Origin: Pollenia angustigena
Taxonomy: Eukaryota > Arthropoda > Insecta > Diptera > Polleniidae
NCBI GenBank assembly: GCA_930367215.1
Contig: OV884059.1
Span: 231,073,803 to 231,137,802 of the forward strand
Direction of reading: 5' to 3'
DNA: 64,000 nucleotides
Each line of letters starts with the position of its first letter. Within the stretch, counting starts at the first letter, position 1. The notes under the pieces are model-generated. The model saw only the letters and a program-made list of their open reading frames with translations, was not told the DNA's origin and did no database searches. Position numbers and translations under genes: made by a program. Of this stretch, positions 22,926-34,149 are shown one piece after another.

Positions 22926-23081
22926 AGTCTATTTTTTTCGACCTTTTAATATTATATCTTCCTTTTTATAAACCTAAGATCCCTGAAGAAGCTGTCCATT
23001 GTGGCAGCGAAATATCGGATATATAATAAATTAATATATTTTTCTTAACCTGACCTTGAGCTTGATTTAAAAAAAGGAAGA
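22926..23081 (+). mobile_element. 156-bp retroposon-like insert with 16-bp direct repeats and a hammerhead-like core
   Basis: The insert is bounded by the identical 16-mer CATACTCAATATATTT at 22910-22925 and 23082-23097, a long target duplication typical of LINE- or Penelope-driven insertion. Inside, CTGAAGA (22983-22989) is followed by a 6-bp stem (22991-22996 with 23003-23008, 6-base loop) and then GAAA (23009-23012): the conserved CUGANGA / stem II / GAAA order of a hammerhead ribozyme. One extra A (22990) separates the core from the stem. The ends also form an imperfect inverted repeat (tcttcctttttataaa with tttaaaaaaaggaaga). Hammerheads are known in Penelope-like elements. Stems I and III are not convincing, so activity is unproven. 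Confidence 0.5.
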
Positions 23082-23353
23082 CATACTCAATATATTTTAA
23101 TTTTAAAATTTTTTTGCCAATGTCCGTTAGTGACTGCGTCTAAGGTGCTGGATTATGAAAACTTCTCCATTATGGTTTTCATTTACTCTCTGTTCTATTC
23201 TTCTTCTATGGTTCTTGTCATCATCATTTAAATCACCATCTTTCAAGACGTAGGCTCATTATTGGTTTGGCGCATATGCCAAAAAGAAGATATATATAAA
23301 TTCTTGTGAACGTTCTTTAACGAACTTAGAAGTTAATAGCACTTAATTGAAAT

Positions 23354-23775
23354 CAAAAATTATTGTTTTGTGCCGCATACGCCACTTTTCTAGATTTATT
23401 TCTAAAAAGTAGCTTTTTGTGCTGCATACGCATAATTTTACTGCTGTGCATTGAGTCGTTGACATTTTTATTTGCTTTTACCAAAAATTATTGTTTTGTG
23501 CCGCATACGCCACTTTTCTAAATTTATTTCTAAGAAGTAGCTTTTTGTGCTGTATTTGTTTTAAATGTAATTTTCTATGCGAACGTTAACGTGTGACATC
23601 GTGGGCCTGGCTGTTAATTTGCTTTTGCTTTTACCACTTTTTTCTTGCGGCAATGAGGCGAAACAAGAGTGAAATTTATTTTATTGCTGTCATTTTATTT
23701 TGCTTTTGCTTTAACTACTTGTTTTTTTAACGTAAATAAAGCAAAGCAAGAATGCAATTTATTTTATATGTTTTT
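23354..23775 (+). repeat. Tandem duplications: 128-bp unit then ~80-bp unit
   Basis: 'caaaaattattgttttgtgc' starts at 23354 and again at 23482, 128 bp apart, followed in both by 'cgcatacgccacttttct' and 'aagtagctttttgtgctg'. From 23613 a second pair (about 80 bp, 'ttgcttttgctttaac/tacc') follows. Related words appear on the opposite strand near 26.42-26.59 kb. It is noncoding. Confidence 0.65.
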
Positions 23776-24702
23776 GTGTAAGGAAATTGCTGCACTTGCC
23801 AAACAGTGGCGTGTAGAGCAATAAAATACCTAATATACTTGAAAATAGTTTATATGCAGTAAAATGTATGCTTATTATCTCAGAAGCCATACAAACTCTA
23901 GTGAAACAGCTTTTGGATTTAGAAAGGCGGTATTCAAAATATATATTCCATTAACTCTGAAGCTTTATTTGCTTATGTAGAAATCTTTGGGAGAAGGTTT
24001 CCTGATGATCTGGCCAAACAACCAGTGAAATGCGCATAAAAACTAGCTTGTCCCCCAACAATAAATTTCAGTGTTTTTACCAGGAATACAAATTGGGAAT
24101 TAGGCACAACAAACAAAATCTTATTTATAAAAAAAAATTTCTTTTCCAAAACATTACTTTAATAATTAAATATACCTTACTCAATTTTTTTTAAACGGTT
24201 GGTAGGTCAAACCAATACTGAGCTGACGAAGTGGCAAAAATAATCTCTTGAAGGGATTTCAGAAAGATTTCATAATAAAGTTGACTGTTTATGAATTTCT
24301 TTTGTTAGTTTTTCAACAAATAATAAGTGCATTTTATTTTCTGGGCTTATTTTGAAGTTTTAGAAATATGTTTTATAAGCCTATTCCTCAATAATGCATG
24401 CATACAAATCCGCCCTCTTTCTACATTACACTTTTTAAGACACTGACTTATTTTTATTGCTTTCTTATGACATCACAATGTACTAATTACAAATATTTAT
24501 CAGTTTAAGGTCAATTGTTGATAATTATTTTGTCATTTTAATAGAATTTAAAACATTCGTATTAATTTGTGACTCATTAGAGTTAATTTATTTGTAAAGA
24601 GCTATTTATATTGCTTATCAAGAATCTTTAAATTGAAAGGTTTATTCAGTAAATAATGATTTTTTTTTTGATATTTTTCAAGGCAACCTAAAATGAGATA
24701 TT

Positions 24703-25022
24703 CAGCCTGATTACGGTTCGGTTGGCGTTGGCGTATATGCCTAAGTCGTTTTTTGTAGTAGATTAAAGAACACAGGTTCTCAGTTAGCCGGGAGTAACAG
24801 TAACGTTGAAAATCAGCTGATTAATTTTGTTGTATATAAAGCAATTAGAGCGATTACAGTTAGCAGTAAGATGTTACGTCTCAATCTGTAAGAAATAGAT
24901 TGCTCTTACTTTTTTACGGTAAGGTTACTGTTACTATTACTCCCGGCTAACTGAGCCTTAACTGTAATCTATTGCATAAAACGACACAGCTGTTTACGCC
25001 AACACCAACCGTAATCAGGCTG
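24703..25022. mobile_element. 320-bp inverted-repeat element (CAGCCTGATTACGG)
   Basis: CAGCCTGATTACGGTTCGG at the left is mirrored by CCGTAATCAGGCTG at the right, with an inner pair ('gttagccgggagtaacagta' and 'tactattactcccggctaac') making most of the element palindromic. ATT flanks both sides (24700-24702 and 25023-25025). It is noncoding. Confidence 0.75.
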
Positions 25023-25829
25023 ATTATTAAGGGAGACTTGGAATCGATATTAAAAGGGCTAAAATCTGTTATTGAATTTAGGGTCCAGATATTTGTTTAT
25101 AATAGAATAAACAGAATTTTAATATATAAACTTTAGTGGGGTCTCTGATTTGTAAATAAAATAATTTTTTTTTTTAATTTTGGTGTAAAATATTTTATGA
25201 CGGCAAAATAATCTGCTTAAGCGTTTTTATCTGTGATATTAAGTTTAATGTTAAAACTATAATTATTGCTTTAATTTAACTTTGTTACAAGAATTTTATA
25301 ATACTCCTTAATACACAGTGAAAATAATATGCAAATGGAGTACACTTTTTATATAAATAAAGGAAATTTATGATGGAAAGAATCAGCACAGAAAAAAAGA
25401 ACCAAAGTGAATATTTTTCCAAACTTTCAAACAAATTTTAATAAATAAAATTAGAAAGAAAAGTGTATTCATTAAATAAACTAAAGCGTTACTTATGTGC
25501 AACACTGCAGTAAAAATTGAGAATGACTTTTTCCCCCCGAACTACAAATTTTAAATTTTATGTATGTTTCAGTTTAAAAGAGCTTTGCTCGTAACAAAAG
25601 AAATCTAGTCACGCATGCTACTCATTTATATCGCAAAAATTAATGAATTCAATTCATCACGCACCCTATTCGCTAGACTTGGCTCCCTTGGAATATATTC
25701 TTTTTCCAAATTGGTACAAATAGCTTAGTGGTAAAAGATTTGCGAACAATAAAGAGGTGAGATCTGCGGCTAATAGCTATTTAAAGAAGCTAGACAGTAA
25801 AGGCATGCATAAATAGAAAATCAAACACA

Positions 25830-26890
25830 CAACAGTAGTCAAATGTGTGTACAAAACGTTTGTGTACAACGACAATGACAAATGCTTTGCGGTAGTGTTC
25901 GTCACAAAATTTAAAAAGTGTTTTGAGGGTACTGGAATTCAAATTAATACACCCCATACAGTACTTGTTTCTTTCAAAACCTTTTGATACAGTAAAAAAT
26001 GTTTGCCTATACTTACGCCTAAATTTCCGAGTGCAGTCTGCAAGATTTTGTGAAGTTTACTTGTGTTTGGTAAGTTGTGCATACAAAGAATTTGTGATGT
26101 TAACTTGTGTGTCGTATGTGGCGTATGCATAGAAAGAATTGTTTTAGCAATATTCAATATTTCGTAAACCCATATTCCAAACTCTCGTCAAAAAAATATA
26201 TAAAATTTTTTGTTCCCACTCTCATTGCTGCGTATATTTATATTTCGTATATTTCGTACCCGCACTTTCACTGCAGTAAAGCATTTCGTCAGCTCGTTAT
26301 TGGTTTGACCTTACGACCGTTTAAAAAAAAAAAATAGGTAGGCATGGAGTATTAATGAATCCAAAGCCGGTTTTACAAAATGGTTTGTGGGATATTAAGC
26401 ACTGTTTGGCGAATGCAGAAAATTCCTCATACAAAAAAAACTTACTACAAAATAAAGTTCACTCTTGCTTTGCTTCATTGCCGTAAGAAAAATGTAGTTA
26501 AAGCTAAAGCACAGAACAGCAGTAAAAGTATACGTATGCAGTACAAAAAGTTACTTTTTCAAAATAAATTTATAAAAGTGGTGTTTGCGGCACAAAACAA
26601 TTGTCCAATTTACAACCTCTTTCGTCACAGAGCACACAGAGGCATCACGTGACAGAAAATATTGAATTTTTTTCTGTCTTATTCTTCGAAATCTGCCCTT
26701 TTTGCAGTTTTTGTTTTGGTTACGCAATTTGTGTTAATAGTAGCGCCCTGTTTTTACGCATTGCCACTTCACTAACAAAAATCGTTTTCTTTCTCTTTCT
26801 TTGAAAGCTGCCCTCGCAAATGATTTGGGCATTTTTCATACGTCACTTTTTTATCTCTGTATGCGTTTTGCTGTCGTATTGCTTATCGTT
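25830..26890 (+). repeat. Dispersed repeat, copy 2 (related to 1.44-2.84 kb)
   Basis: Blocks matching copy 1 are 25840-26060, 26107-26290 and 26690-26870. The block 26380-26640 has inverse-strand relatives near 23.35-23.77 kb. The order of the last two matching blocks differs from copy 1. Many short open frames here (26107-26337, 26380-26652, 26601-26804, 26820-27071) have no domains and no conserved reading frame between copies. Confidence 0.5.
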
Positions 26891-26895
26891 TACTT

Positions 26896-27214
26896 GGTGG
26901 CCACACGATCAAGTTTTGCCTTTCAATTCCTTTCAATTTGCAATACACTCTTACTTTTTTACTAACACGCTCACACTTTTTAAATTGACCACGAGATGGC
27001 TTTCAATTTCACCTTTCCATTTGTTTGCCAATTTTACTTTCAATTTAACAGCTGATATCATGTTTTTCTAAATAAATTGTTTTTTTGATGACATCAGGAA
27101 AGTAAATTGCTTACAAATTGAATGCAGCCTACGTCATAGCTTTCAATTTATGTAAGTTTTGACAAGCAGTATATGTAAAAGACTATCAAGACCAACTTGA
27201 CCGTGTGGCCGCAG
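26896..27214 (-). mobile_element. Inverted-repeat element, ACACGGTCAAG family, copy 2
   Basis: This is the reverse orientation of the 10169-10466 copy. The left end is GGTGGCCACACGATCAAG, and the right end is TTGACCGTGTGGCCGCAGGG followed by TTAA. The subterminal blocks 'tttcaatttatgtaag' and 'caagcagtatatgtaaaag' are shared. Confidence 0.65.
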
Positions 27215-27346
27215 GGTTAAAAAAATACTATATTAGTTTTCTTCTTCTTTAATAAAAGCTGACATTCACGTTATTCGATACCATGAAATTAAACCAGGCG
27301 TGGGAATTTTAATATGATGTGAAATGGTAAAAATATTATTTGTTAA

Positions 27347-27609
27347 GTCAGAGTTCATACGGCTCATGTCTTATTGACAAGATTGCTACTTTATTGGCGA
27401 GAAGGACGAGGGGAAAAGAAACGAGTACACAGATGCATGTACTGTCTTTACGTTTTGCTTTTTCATACGTTGTTTAATTTTGTTATTGTTTTCAATATCA
27501 AAAAAGCACATGTCGTCAACATCACATGAATCATTTGAACGCCAATTCATGTTCAAAGAAGAAAAAGGAAGAATCTTGCCAATAAGACATGAGCCGTATG
27601 AACTCAGAC
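27347..27609 (-). mobile_element. MITE with 3-bp TAA duplication, copy 2
   Basis: The terminal repeats GTCAGAGTTCATACGGCTCA and GAGCCGTATGAACTCAGAC are the same family as 11391-11607 but with the interior reversed and about 46 bp longer. TAA flanks both sides (27344-27346 and 27610-27612). The minus-strand open frame 27386-27616 is incidental. Confidence 0.75.
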
Positions 27610-29486
27610 TAAGCAATTTTAATTAAATTCGTATACAAAATAATTTGAAACTAATTAAACACATATTTATCATTAAGAAGAGTTAAATTTGTTATTATCA
27701 CATTCTAAAAATCAAATCGAACATATCCACGCTTGGTATGTATACAACATTTTTCAAAACACATAAAAATCCAAAGGTATAATGAGACAACACTTTTGAA
27801 TGAAAATTCACAAAAACAAAAATACAATATTGTATAGTAATACCATCATACAACGAATACGACGTCACAACAAGCTTGTGAATTGGGCAAATAAATTTAA
27901 CTTTCAATAAAATACTATTAACTTTTAAGTACGCTCATAAACGTTCACAAACTTTGAATTTATCTCCAAAACATACGCCAGAAGCAGTGTTAAAAATTCC
28001 AAAAAAAATCTATCGGTTATATTTTCCGAAAACTTGTAAACCTTCATTATCGTATTCACCATTAAGGACTTTTGGCATATGCGCCAAACCAAGAGCTAAC
28101 GATTATTTTTGTCCAAATTTGTTGCGCTTTCTTTGAAAGATCAGCTAATTATGGAACCGCCCTCGTACTTATGATTGATTTATTCTGTTTTTTTTTTAAT
28201 CGAATTGTTGCAATTGCTTTGAATTACATTTCCCTTATTCAACAAAAAAGATCTTTAAATAAAATTAATGATTTTCAGAGCTTTCAAAAATAAAAAGCCG
28301 CTAGACCAACTTCCGGTTAAAATGTTTAAAATGTGTTGCTAATGGCGCTGGTGTGTTGGATTTAAACAATTAAATAACAGTTTAATGCACTATAAATACC
28401 TTTTTAGATACTAACAATCACGTTTTTCCCCTTCTCTTTCACATGGGCTTCTTTAAATAATTAAAATGTCGGTTTAAAATAAAAAAAAAATTATTCAAAG
28501 ATAATTGTGGTTTTGAAAATTGTTAGAAATAGAAAAAAACAAACAAACAAATGAGATGGACAAGTTAAGAACGACAGTTAAATACACGACTTGAGCTTGA
28601 GTATCGCTATTGACGGCCGTACTGGCCGTCTGTCAATCAAAAGGTGTTGCCTGCACAGTGTGCATGAATGACTGAATAAATGGATGAATGAATAGAGAAT
28701 TGAGTACATTAAAGCGATGAGCAGAGCTGGAGAAGTGGTTTTGTACTGTTTTTAAAACCCACTTTGACAGGAAAAGGGAAATTGTTTATTTCTTCTTTCT
28801 TCGTTGTTAAGAATCACCTTAAACATGTTCTGTTTAAAAAGGTAACTGATGAATTGTGTGATAATTGTTTGTATGTCTTGGGTACTTGGTAGGCCAAACG
28901 GAAGTTTTACAGAAGATAAAAAATTTTTTTAAATAGAATAAAATAAGGTTAAAAGTTTAATTATATTCTGAGAATATACTCTTATATGCATTAACATGTT
29001 TTCTTAAATGTTAAATTCTTAATGGGATTTTTTTTTTTTGTTGTTTTTAAATATTTGTTTGTCCTCATTTAAGTTATTATGTCAAGTTCAAATTTGTATT
29101 TTTCTTTCTTCATCTTAGATTTTATTTTGTTACAAAAGTAAACAATTAAACAATTTTTATTTATTTCATTTGTCAAGTTAACACCGTAAGTAGTTAACAA
29201 ATCAGTCAGCAGTAGCAACAGTTTTAACTAAAACAAAAGTGCTTAAAATAACAGCTTAAGAAAAATACACTTAGAGAAAAGGTTTTTTATGAATTAAAAG
29301 ATTTTAAAAAGAATAGTTCGTTTTAATATAATTTTTACCAAAGTCTTACGAATTTCAAAGTTGGAATTAAAGATTCAAAATATTTCCAAAACTAAGCCAT
29401 TTTAAAGTTTCAAAATTAAAGTTAAATAAAACACACATTAAGCTTTGAGTTGCACCTTGCCATGACGTACGATATACAATGTGATA
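27610..29486. other. Intergenic DNA
   Basis: No gene is supported. A GC-richer patch at about 28570-28740 contains the palindrome GACGGCCGTACTGGCCGTC (28612-28630) and 'gaatgaat'-type repeats. Confidence 0.45.
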
Positions 29487-29855
29487 CCCTGCAAATAAAA
29501 TTGGACCACCTGATCCATTTTGATAAAATGGACTACTCCATGGACTGGTCCGATGTAATGCAAGCATGGCCCATGTCATTGTTAAAAAGTGTTTGTGGTG
29601 ACATGTCTTCGTTTTTTAACGACATGCTTTCATTTTTAAACGACTTCAAAACTAATCCTCTTGAGTATACCATGGAGAAGTTTTAAAACTACTCCTTATT
29701 GGTCCAAAGGTGGTTCATATGGTCCTCTCCTAGGACATCGTAATGTTAAATAGACCAGGTTTTTTCCATACGTTTGGGTTACTTTTGGACTAGTCCTGGT
29801 CCCTTGTGGACTACTCTTTACACGCGTGTTTGGACTGGTCCTATTATTTGCAGGG
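29487..29855. mobile_element. 369-bp inverted-repeat element (CCCTGCAAATAA), TA duplication
   Basis: CCCTGCAAATAA at 29487 is mirrored by TTATTTGCAGGG ending at 29855. TA flanks both sides (29485-29486 and 29856-29857). Several 'ggacca'/'tggtcc' words recur inside on both strands. The open frames at 29367-29579, 29450-29686 and 29696-29962 run across its borders and are not genes. Confidence 0.7.
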
Positions 29856-29869
29856 TATAAATAAACGCC

Positions 29870-30310
29870 TCTATCCGTGTAGACATGGTTTTCGACGTCG
29901 CCGTACAAACAAAAATAACGGCGCCAAAACGTCAATTGGCCACCATGCGTTCTGAAATCCAAAATCGGTCGTGTTGTGCGGCTCGTGGTACATTCTCGTT
30001 AAAACCACACATTGCCCAATTCATAATCTTCAGCTGTAGTCTAAAAAAAGCTGTAGTCTAAAATAAAAGCTCTGAGCCGTGGAATCGACAAATCGACAAA
30101 TTCACTAACAAAAGCGATATTTCGCGTATTGCAATGATGCACAGTGTTGGCCATAGTTGTACCGTTGCCAGTTTCTTAAAATTTCTTTATAACCTTGCCA
30201 ATTTCTTGCATAGTGGGTCGATTATGACCACCATAATCACTCCGTAATTGTCGGAAAGTGGACACGTTTGCGCTACCACTTTTGTAGTAAAACTGGCGGT
30301 TTTGAAACCA
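29870..30310 (-). pseudogene. Relic of a Tc1/mariner-superfamily transposase
   Basis: Minus-strand translation from about 30310 gives FYYKSGSANVSTFRQLRSDY, then GGHNRPTMQEIGKVIKKF and ETGNG, clearly the N-terminal helix-turn-helix of the same superfamily as the transposase at 51357-52442 (YYENGRSNQNAYRALRDFFG, RPNVRTIAKIVEKFEQTGSV). A stop interrupts it before ETG. At 29960-29880 a second patch (YGDVENHVYTDR) corresponds to the segment after the third catalytic Asp. The catalytic middle is deleted and frames are broken, so it is inactive. Confidence 0.55.
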
Positions 30311-30854
30311 CTGGACCAGTTTGTTTAATTTTTTTTTAAATTACACAAGAAATTCTCTAAGTGTAATTTTGTAAGTAATAAAAATGTAACGCTTTAGTAG
30401 TTTTTAAATGTTTTAAAAGTCATAAAACATCTGCAATTAAGATGGATTTAACAAATAAGACAAAAATTAAAATTAACATGTGTATAATTGTTAATAATAC
30501 TTACAACAATTACAAAACCAAGACTCGAAAGCGAAGAAATAAATAACAAAAACTAATTAAGAGAAGTTATATAACATTTTTAACTCCAAAATAAACAACA
30601 ATTTAAAAATTTAAAAAAAAAAACATTAAGTTTTATTGACATTTAAACTTTGGCCACAACCAAATTAAACACAAACAAGTACCCAGTAAAAAATTTTATC
30701 ATTTTGCGAAGCACTAATGGTACATTTAAAAAATAAGCGCACAATTATGCGCTACGCAATAAGACATACGGAAATGCAGTAAAGTAAGTGAAAGAATTCG
30801 CTTCAACTTTTACACAAAAAAAATAAAAAAATAACATTTCAAGTGACACGGCAT

Positions 30855-31060
30855 TCCCTTACTACGAAGCAGGTTTGTTAGGGAGAATACTGAAAAATAA
30901 CTGTATCAAAACATTCAGTGCGCTAAATAATGCGCTTTATGTGTCAAAAATGTATTGCTTCAAAGTGGGAACTCGCCGTATAAAATTCATGTCTTCCGTA
31001 AGCGCAATGGTAAGCGAAACTCTTATGTCTTTCCCATACAAACCTGCTTCGTTGGAAGCT
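30855..31060. mobile_element. Inverted-repeat element (ACGAAGCAGGTTTGT)
   Basis: ACGAAGCAGGTTTGT at about 30863 and its inverse ACAAACCTGCTTCGT at about 31038 bound a ~200-bp element. The inner 'gggaga/tccca' also pairs. No clear target duplication. The open frame 30875-31078 lies inside it. Confidence 0.55.
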
Positions 31061-31080
31061 CCATTTATTATTGTGTAATA

Positions 31081-31500
31081 ACTAGTGATCTATTCAACTA
31101 TGCCGAATCTTTAATACACTTCACCTAACGTAAAACAGCGTCTTAGACCACACACCCACTAACACACATTATTAACAGAATTAAAAAACTACAACAACAG
31201 GGGTTTTAATGACAAAAATTAGAGGTTATCGTGGTTTTCTGTTCAAATCTCAGCCGTTTATTGACCATCCAGCCAGAATTTCGATAGCAAAATTTAATGG
31301 AGTTTAGCTAGCAAGTCCCCATCATTTCTGGGGTCATCGGAAAACTGATTTAACATACACACGGACAGACGGACATCATTAAATCAACTTCGCTGCGTAT
31401 ATACTTTATAGGGTCCAACATCAAGATTGTCGAAAATACAAAGGAAATGACAAGATTGTACATGAATACATTTCTCACCTGTGGTGTAGGATACAATAAA
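31081..31500 (-). repeat. Highly diverged DINE-like element
   Basis: It is recognisable by 'actatgccgaatctttaata' near the start, ACACGGACAGACGGACATC at about 31358, then 'tatatactttatagggtcc', and 'gaaatgacaagattgta' in the same order as copies B and C. Monomers are absent. Confidence 0.6.
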
Positions 31501-31523
31501 AAGATAATATTTAAAATCTCTTA

Positions 31524-32096
31524 GGCGGCATTTATACGATGTCTTTTCAGACATGTCTTACCAAGATGTTTGTTTTGTTTGTAGGCAATCGGGTTAGAGA
31601 AGAACGAAGTATCGCCATACAGACACGAAATGAGTTTTCGTGTTTTAAAATATGTATGGGGACATTTATACGATGTCTTTTCAGTCATGTCTAACAAACA
31701 CGTTTGTTAGAGAAGAAGTTTTCATGTTTGTTAATATTATTTTTCATGTTATTCAATATGTATAAAAAAAAGAAAAGAAAATAAAATAAAAGACAATTAT
31801 ACATGAAAACAGACATGATTGGCAAGGTATTGGGGAAATCGAAAAGATTTTTGGTAGCATGTTCAAAAGAAAAATCAATAAAACAGACATGTCTGAAAAG
31901 ACATCGTATAAACGCCATTTTAGACATGAAAACAAACATGCTTGTTAAGACATCGTGGTAACGCAAAATGTTTTTGGCAGCAGGAAAACAGACATGTTTG
32001 GAAAGGCATTGGGAAATTGAAAAGGTTTTTGGTAGCACGTTCAAAAAAGAATCAATAATACAGACATGTCTGAAAAGACATTGTATAAATGCCGCC
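31524..32096. mobile_element. 573-bp inverted-repeat element with TTA duplication and internal repeats
   Basis: The left end GGCGGCATTTATACGATGTC and right end CATTGTATAAATGCCGCC are inverted repeats continuing through TTTTCAGACATGTC (over 30 bp). TTA flanks both sides (31521-31523 and 32097-32099). The terminal motif is repeated internally at about 31664 (+) and, inverted, at about 31883-31920. The minus-strand open frames 31691-32044 and 31753-31935 arise from these repeats. Confidence 0.75.
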
Positions 32097-32837
32097 TTAA
32101 TTTACAAAGTATTGTCAATTTAAGAATTTTTCAACATTTTATTGCTATTAGATTTTTTTTTTTAGTTGAGTCAAATTGTTCTTTATTTATTTTAAATTTT
32201 TGTTCAAAAGTTTATTTTTATTTACAAAACTTTTTTGTCTAAATCTTTTTCAATAAACGCTAACGTGCATACTTGTATGCTCAAGGTTGTTTTTAAATAC
32301 TACGAGTTGTATTTCAAATGATTGCTTCGATTTTTTTATAAATGTCAAATTATTTATCAAAGATTTTTTCTTAATTCTTTCCTATTTTATTAACTTTTAT
32401 TCTTTAAACATGTTTGAAAAAAATATTTTTAGACAAACAAGATTTTTACTAGTTGTTTTTTTTTTTTTCTTCAAACAAATTAATTTAATAAACATTTTAT
32501 TGGTTTTTCAGCATTGAAAATTCAAAATGTTCAAAACAAATATTGATTTATGAATATTAAGTATCATCCAAATCAATTAAATTAGAGGTAAATTGTTTAA
32601 AAAAAAAATTATTACCAGGGGCAGAAATTGAGAAATATTTTACGTCATTAAATGGTATATAATTAACGAAATATCATTGGAGAAACAATTTTGGAATCTT
32701 GTAAAGTATGACAATGAATCTAAGCGTAATTAAATCAAGTGCTTCTTGAAAATTCTTGAATTTCAAGGTAAAAATTTTGAAATCACAGGATTTAAAACAA
32801 AAACTAGACATTTTAACACAAACTATTTTCAAAACAA
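32097..32837. other. AT-rich intergenic DNA
   Basis: Poly-T-rich; no feature recognised. Confidence 0.5.
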
Positions 32838-33003
32838 GTTAGAAAGTATAGTCGGTCCAAATGAAACCCCTGTTTGGGATCCATCGAACATCATAAGTGA
32901 TGTAAAAGTCTCTTTTGCCAAATAATGTTTAGATATCTTCATCTATATGAGATTTGATTGCCTTTAAATGATTTAAGGAAGGAGGTTTATATGGGACCTA
33001 TGC
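32838..33003 (-). repeat. Possible DINE-like fragment
   Basis: 'aacaagttagaaagtatagtc' resembles the 'aacaagttagagtgctatattc' end of copies B and C, and 'ggaggtttatatgggacct' resembles a monomer block. Similarity is weak and short. Confidence 0.3.
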
Positions 33004-33007
33004 TTAG

Positions 33008-33160
33008 TTTTTTTTTTTTTTTTTTTTTTAATTCCCTATGCTAATCCCTGCGAAGCTCTACGCTTGTCTGCAGGAAAGAAACCAGAGTCTCTGGCGGGAA
33101 TCGAACCCGCAACCCCGGGGCTGATAGACTAGCTCACTACTAGCTAGCCTACCGGGGCAC
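33008..33160 (-). mobile_element. tRNA-derived SINE with poly(A) tail
   Basis: Read on the minus strand it starts GTGCCCCGGTAGGC at 33160. It has an A-box-like TAGGCTAGCTAG and B-box GGGTTCGATTC, then a ~60-base tRNA-unrelated body and a pure tail of about 22 A ending at 33008. This is the architecture of a tRNA-derived SINE, transcribed by RNA polymerase III and mobilised by a LINE. 'ggaccta' lies near both ends (32994-33000 and 33165-33171) but not directly adjacent, so a target duplication is only possible. The head matches 6303-6374. Confidence 0.75.
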
Positions 33161-33487
33161 TTCTGGACCTAAGAGCACAATATTTTGTCATAACATGTTG
33201 GCTATCGCAAAAGTTACTGTCGCCAATATTTATGTCAATACCAACAAGCTTGCACCAAATTTAATCTAAATACCAAAATAATAAGGTGGTTTATGGGCAC
33301 AAAGACGCTCTTTCGGAAAAAGCTTACTGAGCTACCTAAACAAGAGCGGCAAGCGTTTTTTTAACAATGAAAATTCTATTTCAAATACAATTTCATTAAA
33401 ACAAACCGACATATCGATCTGTCAATTAAAATTTTCCATCCGGGTGGTGTCTAATTCGCATTCCAAATTTTAATTATTATTCTTTAA

Positions 33488-33575
33488 GTCGATACTGAAC
33501 GAATCGAAATATTGTGAAACCCAAATTAATGCTTTACAACACTAAAAAAATAACTTCGATTCGTTCAGTGTTGAC
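33488..33575. repeat. 88-bp hairpin
   Basis: GTCGATACTGAACGAATCGAA (33488-33508) and its near-perfect inverse (33555-33575, one mismatch in 'gttcagtgttgac') enclose a 46-base loop. It is probably a small MITE. Confidence 0.6.
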
Positions 33576-33718
33576 TGTAATAATTAGATATTAAATTGCT
33601 TTCGAATCGAGAAAGTACTCGATCATTACGATTGCCAGAATCAGGCAACTGATTTTTTTTTAAATTTTCCTTGAAATTTTTTACAAACAAATTCTGGGCC
33701 CTCCCAGATCTGAAAGAC

Positions 33719-33961
33719 ATATCGCTCTTTTGCTGCAAGACCGGCATAACTCAAAAAAATCCATTTCGAGATAAACGTATTTAAAGTTTTTGATTTGCTC
33801 TAACTACTTAGAAAAAAAGAAGGCACATTCTCTTCAAACTGGGAAAGTCTAAAAGATATAAAGATGAATTTAATACACAATATAAAGAAAACCAAAGGAA
33901 CAATTCTGCATCTCTAACTCCAAAATTTCATTATGCCGGTCTTGCAGCAAATGAGCGATAT
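33719..33961. mobile_element. 243-bp inverted-repeat element (ATATCGCTC)
   Basis: ATATCGCTCTTTTGCTGCAA at the left is mirrored by 'ttgcagcaaatgagcgatat' at the right; the repeats extend to 31 bp through GACCGGCATAA. The interior is noncoding and no target duplication is certain. Confidence 0.7.
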
Positions 33962-34149
33962 TTTAAAACTACGAAAATAACGGGATTATTATTAAAACGC
34001 TGCCTTCTTTTCAAAAACTTTATCATTATAAAACTCAATTCCTCGAGGGCATTTAAAAGATCGATTCTGTTAACTTCAAACTGGGCTGTGAAAAATAATT
34101 TTAAAAATTTTTCTTTCTTGTTCCTTTTTTGTTTAAAGAAAAAATACCT

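Noticed and set aside
27954..28293. Overlapping small open frames with mixed composition (27954-28136, 28072-28293)
   Set aside because: No domain, no splice context, and shared words with other noncoding repeats (such as 'ggcgcatatgcc' at 23.27 kb).
31691..32044. 117-residue minus-strand open frame
   Set aside because: Generated by internal repeats of the 31524-32096 inverted-repeat element.
33080..33160. Functional tRNA gene (also 6303-6374 and 6420-6502)
   Set aside because: A and B boxes are present but no credible acceptor or anticodon stems; one copy has a SINE body and poly-A tail.
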